This document shows, one piece after another, positions 53,872 through 64,000 of a DNA stretch of 64,000 nt; position 1 is the first letter of the stretch; every line of letters begins with the position of its first letter. A program made the translations under genes and the position numbers. Source of the DNA: Cochliopodium minus. Lineage: Eukaryota > Discosea > Himatismenida > Cochliopodiidae. The notes beneath the pieces were generated by a model, which had not been told where the DNA came from, searched no databases, and worked only from the letters and a program-made list of their open reading frames with translations. The DNA is taken from the NCBI GenBank assembly GCA_024220525.1, contig JAMYWO010000055.1:118553-182552 (forward strand), read 5' to 3'.

Positions 53872-54900
53872 ATGATAAAAAATAAAAAGGATATGGAAGA
53901 GAAAATTGAGAGAATAAAGAGAATATTTGAAAAATTTGGATCTTTTGATGAAGAGCCCATTCTATTACAAGGTATATGGTTTAATATATTCAAAAAAATT
54001 TCAAATTGTAAAGAATAAATCTTAAACTAAAGGAGGACGAGGCACTGTATACAAGAGCGGAGATAAAATAATAAAACCAGTTGATAATGAACTCGAAAAC
54101 AAAGAGATATCTTTATTGATGTCAACAAAAGTAAAATCAACAAACGAATTAAGATTTTCCAATCCAATAAGATCCACAAATGATAATTGGATAGAAGATG
54201 GATACGTATGTTGGTCCTATCTTGATGGGAAAGAATGTGTTGGAAGATATGATGAAAAAATAAAGATATGCACTTTATATTCAGAAGCATTTAAAGATAT
54301 TGAACAACCAGAATTCTGCAAGAATATGCCTAGGAATGCATGGAATATAGCTGGTAAAAATTTATTTTTTTGAAGAATAATATCATATATCTCTCCAATA
54401 CATTTAGATGAGATGGTTTGGGATGAAAACATAAAAAATTTGAAATTTGAACCTAAATTTTCAGAAATTGTTCATCAAATAATCGATAAATTCCTTCCAA
54501 TTAATTTTCAGAATCAAATAATACATGGTAAATTTAAAATATTTTACATTCATTTGAGATTTAAACACTTTTTAAACTAAAAGGTGATATAGGGGGAAAT
54601 ATTTTGTTCAGTGAAATTGGAAACCCACCTGCTGTGATTGATTTAACTTTTTATTGGAGGCCATATTATTTCACACATGCTTTTTTGGTGGTTGACAGCA
54701 TCTCGTGGTGCGACGCTGATCCAATTGAATTGTACGGATATGTCAAAGATTATCCTGACATAGATCAACTTTTGTATCGTGCTGCTTTGAGAAGAATATT
54801 AGAACAGCAGGAACATTATCATTTTGGAAAGAATTTTGATCTTTGTTACACTGAGGCTTTTTGTTTTATCACCACTTTGAAAAAACTTAAACTCTTGTAA
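53872..54900 (+). CDS. Aminoglycoside-phosphotransferase-like kinase of the TIGR02569 type
   Basis: Four exons (53872-53971, 54033-54353, 54408-54527, 54584-54900), all phase 1, give 285 residues. Hallmarks are GGRGTVYKSGDKIIKPVD (nucleotide loop and Lys), FSNPIRSTNDNWIEDGYVCW, the catalytic loop IIHGDIGGNILFSE (HGD...N) and PPAVIDLTFYWRPYYF, with the metal-binding Asp in VID. This combination is known to me from a family of actinobacterial hypothetical proteins rather than from eukaryotes. Substrate unknown; phosphoryl transfer to a small molecule is the family expectation. Four spliceosomal introns rule out bacterial contamination. Confidence 0.82.
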
Positions 54901-55115
54901 AAAATTAAATATTTTTAAAATAAATTCATAGTTCTCTAAAAATTTGAAAATTCAAACATCTTTTCGATCTGATTTGATTTTCTTTTGAGATTTCTTTTTT
55001 TATCTTTTAAACGTGTTCATCTTTAATTAAAAAAAAAAAAAATTAACGAAATTAACAAATAAAAATAAAAAGAGACTTTAAAAATCAAAAAACAATCTGA
55101 ATACTTTTCAAGTGA

Positions 55116-56964
55116 ATGTCAATTCTTATTTATTTGTTCATTTTGTTGATATTATTGGGAATATTCTTCAAGATGAAAGAAAGATCAGGGTTAAAAGATT
55201 TCATTCACAGTAAAACTGGAAAGATCATCCCTCATTACTCTATCTTCAAGAGTTTCTATCTTCTAATAAGGAGATTTGGATTTGGTGAAGATATATTCAG
55301 GCAAATGAAAAAGCAACATGAAGAATTAGGAGAAACCTTCGTTACTTTCATTATTGGCATTCCGATTATTAATGTCACGTAAATATATTTATAATGAAAA
55401 AATACCTCAATAAAATTATCATTTCTTGAAGAAATCCTTCTGATATTAGAGAAGTGCTGTCTATGAAGGATTACACGAAACCTAAAGGAGCTTTTACACC
55501 AATGCTCGACAAATACCTTTCAGATAGTTTAATAATGTCCAATGATGAAACATGGGCGTCAGAAATGAAACTTTTAATAATTCTTTGTTGTATTTAATAA
55601 TTTTTTATTTTTATTCTAATTGTTAGCAAGCAAAGAAAAGCAATTAACTCTGCAATGAGTTATTCAAAAATAAAAGGGTTTATACCTCTTTTTGAGAAAA
55701 TGGCGAGAATTTTGGTGGAAAAGATCAAAAAAAGAAGCAAAGAGTACTTTGACATGAGCAAAGAATTTAGATTAATGACTTTTGATATCATTGGCAAAGC
55801 AGGATTTGGCTTCGATTTCAAATCATTGGAAGAGAGCAACGTAAGAAACTATTTATTTTTGAATTTACCCTAAAATTTAACTAAAATCATTTAATAGAAT
55901 CAATTCTTGGATAATATGAAATTGGTTCTCAATAATCTTTTTAGGATGCCTTCAATGTTGTTAAAAGAAAAATATGACAATTTACCTCTAAAAAAGAACG
56001 TAGAGTTAAAAAAGACTTGTGAGAAAGTGGATCAATGGATCGAATCTATCATCAACAAAAGAAAAGAGAGGAACAATGAGACAAAACAGAAAAGTCTTGA
56101 AAATAAAGAAAACTGTCAAAAAAAGGACCTTCTTGATTTGATCTTGGAAGCAGAAGCAGAAGAAAAACTAAATTTTTCACAAAAAGAAATACACAATAAC
56201 ATTTTTCTATTTTTCTTTGCTGGGCACGGTAACATTTTTATGTTTCCTCTTCTTCTTTTTTTTTTTTCAAAAAAAAAGATACAAGCTCATCTGCTTTGGC
56301 CTCTGTTTTTTATTTTCTTTCCAAATATCCTGAATACATTAGCCAAGCTAGAGAAGAAGTACAAAGGGAGCTAAAAGAAGACAAAATTAATTTTGAAGAC
56401 ATTCAGAAACTTGTATTATGCAACGCAATTATAAAAGAATCTTTAAGACTATTGCCTCCAGTTACCAATGTATTTTTTTTTATTCTTTAATTTTTTATTT
56501 TTTTATTTTTTATTTTTAAATAAAAGATAACTGCAAGAGTTTCTAAAACCAAAGTACAAGTGGGGGGTTACTCTTTTCCTCATCCTCGTGTTTTCTCTTG
56601 TATTCCTTTCATGTCCCATTTCAATGAAAAGTTCTGGGAGAAGCCAAATGAATTCAACCCAAAAAGATTTCTTGAAGAAAACTCCAAAGAAGCACAAAAA
56701 AGTGCTTTCTTTCCGTTTGGTATTTTTTTTATTTTTTATTTTTTATATTTATTTTTTATTTTTCAATTTCTTTTGTAAAAAGGTTATGGTCCTAGGAGAT
56801 GCCCTGGAGACAAATTTGCTTTGGCTGAAATTTGTGTTTCTTTGATTGTTTTTCTCCAAAATTTCAAAGGATGGTCATTGAAAGGTAGTTGGTCTTTTGA
56901 ACTTGACGGAAGAGCTCACACTACTAAATTTAAGAATGGATTGCCTCTTGTTTTTGAGATTTAA
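55116..56964 (+). CDS. Cytochrome P450 (microsomal type)
   Basis: Seven exons (55116-55378, 55432-55557, 55627-55840, 55898-56228, 56279-56469, 56527-56719, 56783-56964) give 499 residues. An N-terminal anchor (MSILIYLFILLILLGIFF) is followed by the C-helix DETWAKQRKAI (W-x-x-x-R region), the I-helix oxygen site FAGHDTSS created across a splice junction, the K-helix KESLR (ExxR), FNPKRF and the heme loop FGYGPRRCPGDKFAL with the ligand Cys. All catalytic elements are intact, so it should be an active monooxygenase that needs oxygen and a reductase. Best resembles CYP3/CYP4-like clans; substrate unknown. Confidence 0.95.
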
Positions 56965-57656
56965 ATAAAAATTATTAGATATAATTATTTTAATTTGATA
57001 AAAAAATTAAAAAATGAAAAGAGATTTTATATTCACCATCAAAAATCAAATTAAAGAAAGAAAAAATGAAAGATATCTTGGTTGAATCAGGGAAAATTTT
57101 ATTTGGAGGCGAAAAATAAAATTTTATTTTGATTGGGTAATTATTATTTCATTGTCACAATCATCATTTCAATATTGATCTTCTTGATTATTTATAAAGG
57201 GCAATTATTATTTATTTTATATTTCTCAAAAATATTTGTTTGAAAGAATAGAATTAATTCATTTCTACATTATAATTGGGGATTCATTTTAAATTCTCAT
57301 ATACATTTGTCTAATTAACAATAATAACCTTTAATTAGAAATCCCACAATTTTTTTTTTCTGAAAAATTATAATTCAAAATATTTTGCCTCAAATTTTCA
57401 TCACAAATCAAAGAAAATAACATAAGAAGGATCAAAAAAATTGAATGAATAATAATATGTTCAAAATTTAGAAATCTCCACTCAAAATATCTTCACCATT
57501 TTAGATTCAAAAAAAAATGGAGGTTTAAATTGAAGTAAATATGAAATATTGGTGGAAAATAAGGAATTAAAATGTTATAATTGGAGAAGGTGCAATTTGG
57601 AACAATTATTGAACTTGTTAACAAGTTCTATAAAAATTATTTTTTGAAAAACTTTT
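56965..57656. other. Intergenic stretch upstream of 5S rRNA
   Basis: About 690 bp AT-rich; no ORF, no tRNA-like structure seen. Confidence 0.5.
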
Positions 57657-57775
57657 GGTTACGATCATATCATGATGAATATACCGCATCCCGTCTCGAT
57701 CTGCGAAGTCAAACATCATTGAGCTGTGTTAGTAGTGTGGTGGGAGACTACACGCGAAGCTACAGTGTTGTAACC
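57657..57775 (+). rRNA. 5S ribosomal RNA
   Basis: 119 nt. The ends pair (GGTTAC with GTAACC). The interior matches the 5S layout block for block: GATGAATATACCGCATCCCG, then TCTCGATCTGCGAAGTCAA, then GAGCTGTGTTAGTAGTGTGG with TGGGAGACTACACGCGAAGC (loop E and helix IV). The sequence CCTCTTTTT directly after the stem is a Pol III terminator. It is a lone copy, not in an rDNA or tandem 5S array; a degraded relative lies at 26914-27018 on the same strand. Confidence 0.95.
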
Positions 57776-58032
57776 TCTTTTTATGAATTTTATTTTATTT
57801 TTTATTAATTTATTTTTTGTTGAATTATTTTCTTGAAACTTCCCAAACAAAGAGAAACCAAAAAAATTTCACATTATTAGACTATCCAAATTTTGATATT
57901 TTTTTGAACAAAAATAAAAATAATCATTTGTATTATTTTCAATCAAAAAGAAAAACAATTTTTTTTTAATTGATTTCTTTCTTTAATGATAATAAACTAG
58001 ATCTATCCTATTTAAAGCATCCTAACCAAAAA
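57776..58032. other. Short spacer between 5S and Ras-like gene 3
   Basis: Begins with the Pol III terminator T run; otherwise AT-rich with nothing recognised. Confidence 0.5.
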
Positions 58033-58706
58033 ATGAGTCTTGAAAAAAATTTTGAAAAAACAAATTATGATTATAATTTAATTAAAGGAGGTGTTTTAGG
58101 AAAAGATTTGTGGAATCTTGATTAAAATCAAAATTAAATAGATAATAAAATTAAAAAATTGAAATCATAATTTACTTTTATACATTAAAGGATGAAAATG
58201 ATGTATGTTGGATTTTCACATTCAGGAAAGACATCAATGAGAAATCAATTTATGTTCCAAACTATCACCAATATTATATTCCCTTCTCAAAAAGTAATTA
58301 CGAAAAATATATAAATATTTTTGAATCATTTGAATAATTTAGTTTGATAAATTGGTCAAATTTAAAGGGAATAAAAATTTGATGGAATTATGGGATTTCT
58401 CATTCAATGAATTTACAAATAATGAGAAAGTGAAATCAATTGTATGGAGTGAGAAATGAATTGAAAAGATTAAAAGGGGATGTTAATCTTGCAATAGTAT
58501 TAGTAGGAAACAAGTCAGATCTTGAAATAGAAAGGGCCGTATCCAAAGAAGAAGGAAAAAATCTTTCTAAAGAGTGGTGTTGCCCATTTATTGAATGTTC
58601 AGCCAAAACTGGAGATAACATCAGTGAATCTTTTGTTTTATTGCTTGAAATTATGTACGAAATCTATGGGGAAGAAAATAAAAAGAGAAATTGCATTTCG
58701 TTTTGA
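58033..58706 (+). pseudogene. Ras/Rab-like small GTPase 3, degenerate and probably broken
   Basis: Exon blocks at 58033-58103 (MSLEKNFEKTNYDYNLIKGG), about 58191-58293 (MKMMYVGFSHSGKTSMRNQF), about 58343-58450 and 58440-58706. G1 is GFSHSGKTSM (Ser at the Gly12 position). The G3 region reads LMELWDFSFNEF, without DxxG. Around 58440 the frame meets a TGA while a second frame takes over (YGVRNELKRLKGDVNLAIVL), and the fourth beta strand is missing. The remainder is normal: GNKSDLE, ECSAKTG, and a CISF prenylation box. Either a decaying gene or a base-level assembly error; the loss of both G3 and beta 4 favours decay. Confidence 0.6.
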
Positions 58707-58983
58707 CAACATTAAAAATTTTTTTTTTTTCAAAAACAAAAAAAAATATTTCTTTGAAATTGAAATATAAATTTTTTGGTTATGATTAATAGAAAGAGTC
58801 CCATTAAGCTGCAAAAGTAGTGTGGGGAGAATAACTTTAAAGCAGAAGTATTTCCTTTCTTTAGATTTGTATTTAATTATTTTTAAGATGAAAAAGGACA
58901 ACCCAATTAAAAGAAGTATCAGATTTTTTTTTATCTTACATTATATTTTTAATAAATAAATGATATATAAACAAAAATGGATA

Positions 58984-61900
58984 TCAAATTAGTGGTGTTT
59001 CTTGAATTTTTCCTGGAGAATCCCTTCCCAATCTAATCTGAAAATCCAAAAGTTTGAAGAGGTCATCTTCACGAAGAATTTTTATTCTCTTTCTCTTGTA
59101 AATTTCGAAAAATAAAAAAGAAAGGAGAGGAATAATAAAGATGAGAACGAAAATGATGATCGAAAAGCGAGAAAAAGTGTCAGGAAAGCTGAGTTTTTTA
59201 TCGATGAAGATAGAAGACAACCAAAAGATACATTGAATAAAAATAGCGATGAAGGAGAAGAAAATCCAATATTTATTTTTGAAAGGAGAAAACTTGGTGG
59301 AGGTAGGTGATTCATTGTACATTAAAACAGTACTTGCGATAACGAGACAAAGTAATAGACAAAAACAAACGACATTCTGAGAAAATCTGATGGATTCTCG
59401 AAGAAAAGGCCAAGCGGAGTTGGAATTGACGCTGTTGGGAGAGTTGATGGTGTAAGTAGAAATTCCTCTGAAGGTGTTTCTAATGTTGCTGTTTCCCACG
59501 GACGACCCAATCGCAAAACCGAACAAACAAAGCATGAAAATGGAAAGAGGCAAGAAGATGAAAAGGTGGTTCAGAAAAACTGTTTTAATTTTTGCAGGAA
59601 CTTCGTTGTGGTAATCTTCTTGTACCTCTTCTTCGACTTCTTCCTCTTCTTCACTGTTGAATTGAGATGAAGATATTTCTTGGGGATGTTTTTTAGTAGG
59701 AATTCTTTTAAGACAATTCGACTCTATCCCCGCAAACAAAAAGGATGATGAGAAAAAGGGTAAAACAAAGCAAGCAAAGAAAGCGATTTGGTATCCTTCA
59801 ATGGGAATTGGCAAAAGGGAGCTGTATGATGTGAGTTGGATGAAAATAACAAGAAAAGTAAATTTGAATTGCAATTCTCTTATCTTTGCAAGATTGTTTT
59901 GGATTCTTCTCGCTTCTTTCATCAAGGATATTAAGATTGGTCCAATCATTTCTTGACTGTCGGTAGGCAAAGTGATGTCGGAAGAAAGCGAGTTGATCAC
60001 ACTTGAAACGTTCAACAACAAATCATAAATAAAGTTTCCTTCGTCCTCTTCCTCATCTTCTTCGTTTTCATTCGATGCTCTGTCTCCAGAGTTTTCGCCA
60101 TTGCTGTCTTCTAATGAATCCTCTGATATTTCTCTATTATCTCCTTCATTATTATTGGAATCATCTTTACTTGAATCATCTTTTTTATCTCTTTCGTTTT
60201 CCGAATAGCTGTCACTACTTGATGAATCGGAATCACTGCTTCCGCTTGAACTGTTTCTCGAATTGTCTTTATTGTTTCTTTCAGAAGAATCCGCAGATCT
60301 TTTTTCTTTATGGTTGGAAATTTCTTCACTGAGACTATTTGAACTATCGGAGTTGTTCCTTTTTTTTTGGATTTGAGATTCAACTATGGGATCATTTTTA
60401 GTTTTGTTAAAAGGAGCTTCTTTTTTGTTGATTTTCTCTTTCATAACTCCAGGAAAATCTTTAAAAAAGGAGCATCTGTTTGGTATTGTGAGTAGTGAAA
60501 TGGATAAAAGAGATTCCATGTGGGACTCTGTGTTGTAGTGATTAGAAAGGTCAGAACAAGAAAGTATGTAGTCTCCTTTAGAATTGAAAATTGAGAATGT
60601 TTGTTGAGTTGCAATAGGAGTTGTTTCACAATATGAAGATATACGGAGAGGAATGTCGTCAATGGTATTGAGGTGATGAATGAGTGTGTCAATTCCTTCA
60701 AAATAGAAGTAATAAAAAGAAAATTTTTATTAAAAAAAGTTTTTTAAATTTACCTTTGTCTAGAGACCAACACCAATTCCAATCTGTTCTTAATTTAAGT
60801 TTTGAAGCAATGATTTTGTTGGATCTGATTGATTTTTCGGAGAAATAGACAAACCTGATGCCGAGCAATTTCAAAGATTCGATGAGATTGGAAATTCCAT
60901 GTCGAACATTGTTGTTGCTAAAAGAAACCAAACCGATTAACATTTGTCCCTTGGTCAGAGATTCGTCCTCTTCTTTTTCACTTTCTTCGTCTTCAGAGTA
61001 ATTGGTGTTTGAACTGGTTTTGTCAACAGAATTTTCTTTCATTATTGGAAACTTGTAATTTGTTAGCTTTGAATCACTTTTGAATTGATCAGAGCTGTGT
61101 TTTTTAAATCTTTCAAACCCAACATTACCTCCCAAAATTGCGTAAGATCCTTGTTTTCTCTTATCCTTCAACTTTCTACTAATATCAAAAGAGGATCTCT
61201 TTATATCATCACTTTTCCTTTGATGAGAAATTTCGTGATGAAAAGTGAGAGGAGTATAGACATGATTGTTTAGGTACTTATTGAAGTTGAAAATGTAATT
61301 CTTTTTCTTCTTCCCACTCTCGTCCAAAGATTTTCTAGAAATTCTTTCAGTAGGGAATTTTCCATAACCATCAAGACTATATCTTTGATCCTCATTTTCT
61401 TCTTCGTCCTTATTCACAATCTTCTTTTTCTTTTTCTCTTCTTTCAGATTGGTGTTTTCGATTTCGAGTTGGATGAGAGGTTCGTCAAAAATATCTTTGG
61501 GAGGTTTGTAGTCTATCAGAGGTTTCATTGCATAAGCGAAAGTAGAGTTGGTGTTCGAATCAAGGGTGAGTTTTTTCCTGAAAATCTTTCTTTTTATTGC
61601 AGAAGAAATATCTTTTATTGCACCCTTCTCACCCAAGATAATGTTGCAGTTTTCAAGAACCAAGTCAACATCACCTTTTGTGAACATTTTGAAATTTCCT
61701 TTTGGATCTTGCACTATAAGAGAAACCATATGAGAGAGTTTGTTCTCGTTTACTTCAGCAGAATCTCTTGAATTCTTGAATGTTGAAGTTTTTGCAAAGG
61801 TATGTATTTCCAAGATTGGAGAAAAGTTCTTATCAGTTCCATGAGAAAAACCTATTTCTTCAATTAGGGAACATCCACAATAGGGTTGTACTTCAATAGC

Positions 61901-63984
61901 AAAAGAAATATTAGAAGGAACAGAGATTCTGTCTGAAGATATGATTTCGTTCAAGATCTGTTGAGAATGGGAGATTTGTTCGAATTTACACTGACAATTA
62001 AGAACCATGTTTAATCCCAAAGCCTTCAATAAAATGGGGTACATTTGTTTCTTTTTTTCAAATAAGTTTGGCTCGTTATAATATCCATTATTGGACAAAA
62101 CAAGTTCTTCAGCAAGAGGTTCTGGATCTTCTTCTTCATCATCATCATCGATAGTTTTGGAGAAAATGATTTTGTTTGGTGTGAAAATGTTGTCTGATAT
62201 TGTTTCTTTTAAGTCACTGAAACAAACTGCAGTAATGAAAGGAAGAAAATCAAACAACTTTGGGTGATAAGCGGGGTTTTTCCAAAGCATGTCTTTTATA
62301 ATTTCGAACTGATCTTCGAAAGTGACGTGAATGGTGTCAACCAAAGCACTGTAATGAGTCTCCCCTTCTATATTCAAAAGCCTGTCAACAATCTCACCTC
62401 TATCATTTTCGCTTGATTGTATTTCAGAAGGTTTCAAATCTATAAGAGGCTGTTCTCTTAATAATTCAGAATTGACATTTTCATATTGGTCGTTGTTAGA
62501 AACAGTAATATTGGATTCCAAAATCCCTTCCTCTCTATTAGTGCTTCCTTCTGCATTTTCTTTTTGTTGAGTTGAATTCCCCAAGTGTACAATGATAGAG
62601 TTGAAAATGGCGTTCAGTCTTGAGTCTCCAAAGAGATCCCACAAAAACCAAAATACATTTTCGCTTTTTTTAGAGATAAAGAAGATGAAAGGAAATAAGA
62701 TGTAAGCTTGTCTTATCAAGAACATTTCTTGCCAATGATAATTATTGTGTTTGGTTGCAAATATGATCGTATTTACTATTAAGGAAATAAAAAAGCAAAT
62801 TATCATCACAATGAATGCTTTTTTCTTAAACTCTATCTCTTCTTCAGTCTCAAAGTTGGTTTTGCACAACCTTTCATAGTTCCTCTTAAGAGAGTTATCG
62901 ATTTGGATGGAAATTGGAGATCTACCAACAACTTTGAACTCATAATATATTTTCATAGTAGAGCAACTTTTTATGTGTCTTGTTTTTTTGTTGTGGAGCT
63001 CATCGTACAAATCTCTGAGACTTGGCATCACAAATTTCGATCCTTCCCTCTCTTCTGCATTGAATATTTCTCCTTTGCTTTCAGAGGAGCTCTCCGATAT
63101 TTCTTCTTTATCATCCACAATCTCTTTCTTTGGATCGTTTTTGTTGAGAATGTTCTGGTTCTCCAACAAATTTCTCAGATTGAATTTTTTTTTTAGTTCT
63201 TCTGTCAATACGAATTTTTGTCCTCTTTCTAATCTAAAATCTTCCATTGTACACAAAGAAAGAAGAGAAGGTGAAATGTCTCCTTCACTCAACCTTTAAA
63301 ATTTGTAAAAAAATAAATATCATTTAATTTTAATTTTTTTTTTTACCTGACCCTGTCTCCATTCAAAATTAGATTTGATGGAATCACAACCCATTCTTTG
63401 TTTTTTTCAACATATATATTGTATATTTCTTTGCTATTCATTTGTTTGGGCATTCCATCTGAATAATCAAAATTAAATTTTCCTATTTTGATAGCTAATG
63501 TCAATTTATCTACAATGTCATTGTATTTCTTCTTAATTATTCCAAACTATTATGCATTTATAAGGATTTGATGTTTGAAACAAGAAATTTAATTTACCGG
63601 AAAAATCTTTCTTCTGTACATTATTATCACTGAAATTGCGAACCATAACATTAGGAATGATATTTCAATTATTAATGAAATTGGATGTGGTTTCATTGTT
63701 ATAAATGAAATTAATAAAAGAAGGAGCACAAAGAGCAAAATTAATATTGATCTTTGCTTGAATATCAGCGCCAAAAAAGCTTTTTTATTTGGGATTTTCT
63801 CCTCAAAATCACCTATCAATCCCTTTATTTCTTTTATGATAATCTCCATGTCTGATTTCGCATTATTTTCTTGATTATTTTTATTATTGAGTTCAATGTT
63901 TGGGTGATTATTGAAGAATTCATTATCCCCTTTATCAAAATAGAATTCATTATCATCATTTGATATCAAATTATCCTCTTCCAT
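58984..63984 (-). CDS. TMEM94-like P-type ATPase relative without a canonical phosphorylation motif
   Basis: Four exons (63598-63984, 63347-63546, 60754-63293, 58984-60695) sum to 1,612 residues in frame. Two N-terminal membrane spans precede an actuator-like segment (VVIPSNLILNGDRVR, then LSEGDISPS). Two more spans follow, then a large cytosolic part with very acidic and Ser-rich inserts. The region where P-type ATPases have DKTGT reads ITAVCFSDLKETISD. A nucleotide-domain strand is FKMFTKGDVDLVLENC. GLVSFSNNNVRHGISNLIES and IRFVYFSEKSIRSNKIIASK with W-N-W-C match TMEM94/ERMA, an endoplasmic-reticulum Mg-related pump. The C terminus has about six membrane spans. Homology is clear; transport by the standard cycle is doubtful. 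Confidence 0.75.
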
Positions 63985-64000
63985 TTTCTCAACTTTTTTT

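Noticed and set aside
57581-57808. 75-codon frame around 57.6-57.8 kb
   Set aside because: It overlies the 5S rRNA gene and has no independent support.
1-63984. Transposons, LTR or virus-like elements, CRISPR arrays
   Set aside because: No reverse transcriptase, integrase, transposase, capsid or terminal-repeat structure was recognised, and no spaced repeat array. The only long duplicate (3583-5116 and 45196-46236) covers host genes.
1-63984. tRNA genes
   Set aside because: I looked for T-arm (GTTCAA/GGTTCGA) signatures with paired acceptor ends in the spacers and found none that hold; matches were in coding sequence.

Overview
The window is nuclear DNA of an AT-rich unicellular eukaryote. 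Genes are compact and lie on both strands. Most carry short, extremely AT-rich introns with GTAA-type donors, and some carry micro-exons of 10-35 nt. The gene set (CARMIL, SH3-tailed class I myosin, several Ras-like GTPases, F-box and RCC1 proteins, an Asn-repeat protein, a Zn2Cys6 factor) fits a free-living amoeboid protist. I cannot separate Amoebozoa, Heterolobosea and Anaeramoebae from the sequence. A complete cytochrome P450 and two twin-CX9C proteins argue for some oxygen use and a mitochondrion-type organelle.

Layout. 0-5.1 kb: scrambled pieces of guanine deaminase and an ACOT9-like thioesterase, plus an SRPBCC protein. 5.1-14.3 kb: a tandem ubiquitin-like protein, CARMIL with a WH2 tail, an F-box protein, an AFG2/CDC48-type AAA ATPase and Pol III subunit RPC11/POLR3K. 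14.8-19.5 kb: one intronless gene for a secreted Cys/Lys/Arg repeat protein of 1,564 residues. 19.9-24.7 kb: class I myosin. 24.9-29.7 kb: membrane protein, Ras-like GTPase, a 5S-like gene, two twin-CX9C genes and a B-type cyclin. 30.1-35.4 kb: a chimeric biotin enzyme. 35.8-43.5 kb: proteasome chaperone PAC2, SDE2, a second ubiquitin-like protein beside an AAA/PD-(D/E)XK gene, a kelch protein and a second Ras-like gene. 44-52 kb: a poor-quality, repeat-rich stretch with F-box, ACOT9 copy and RCC1 fragments. 52.3-64 kb: Zn2Cys6 factor, bacterial-type phosphotransferase, P450, a clear 5S rRNA gene, a third Ras-like gene and a TMEM94-like P-type ATPase relative.

The most unusual gene is the 1,400-residue biotin protein at 30.1-35.4 kb. 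It joins the carboxyltransferase half of a urea carboxylase (AHS2-AHS1) to the carboxyltransferase of a pyruvate carboxylase and a biotinyl domain, and it has no biotin carboxylase domain. All ten exons sum to an exact reading frame. The layout suggests an ATP-independent transcarboxylase that moves a carboxyl group between a urea/amide-type substrate and pyruvate/oxaloacetate; the substrates are inferred.

Assembly caution. Single Ns at 1296, 3582, 5117 and 50220 and a 100-N gap at 24064-24163 mark joins. Splice phases show that the natural order of the first pieces is 3583-5116, then 1297-3581, then 1-1265. A noisier second copy of 3583-5116 sits at 45196-46236, and three AAAAAT microsatellites lie exactly where gene structures break. 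For the larger genes I checked that predicted exon lengths sum to a multiple of three; this held for CARMIL, F-box (10 kb), AFG2, POLR3K, myosin, the membrane protein, Ras 1 and 2, cyclin, the biotin enzyme, PAC2, AAA/PDDEXK, kelch, Zn2Cys6, phosphotransferase, P450 and TMEM94.
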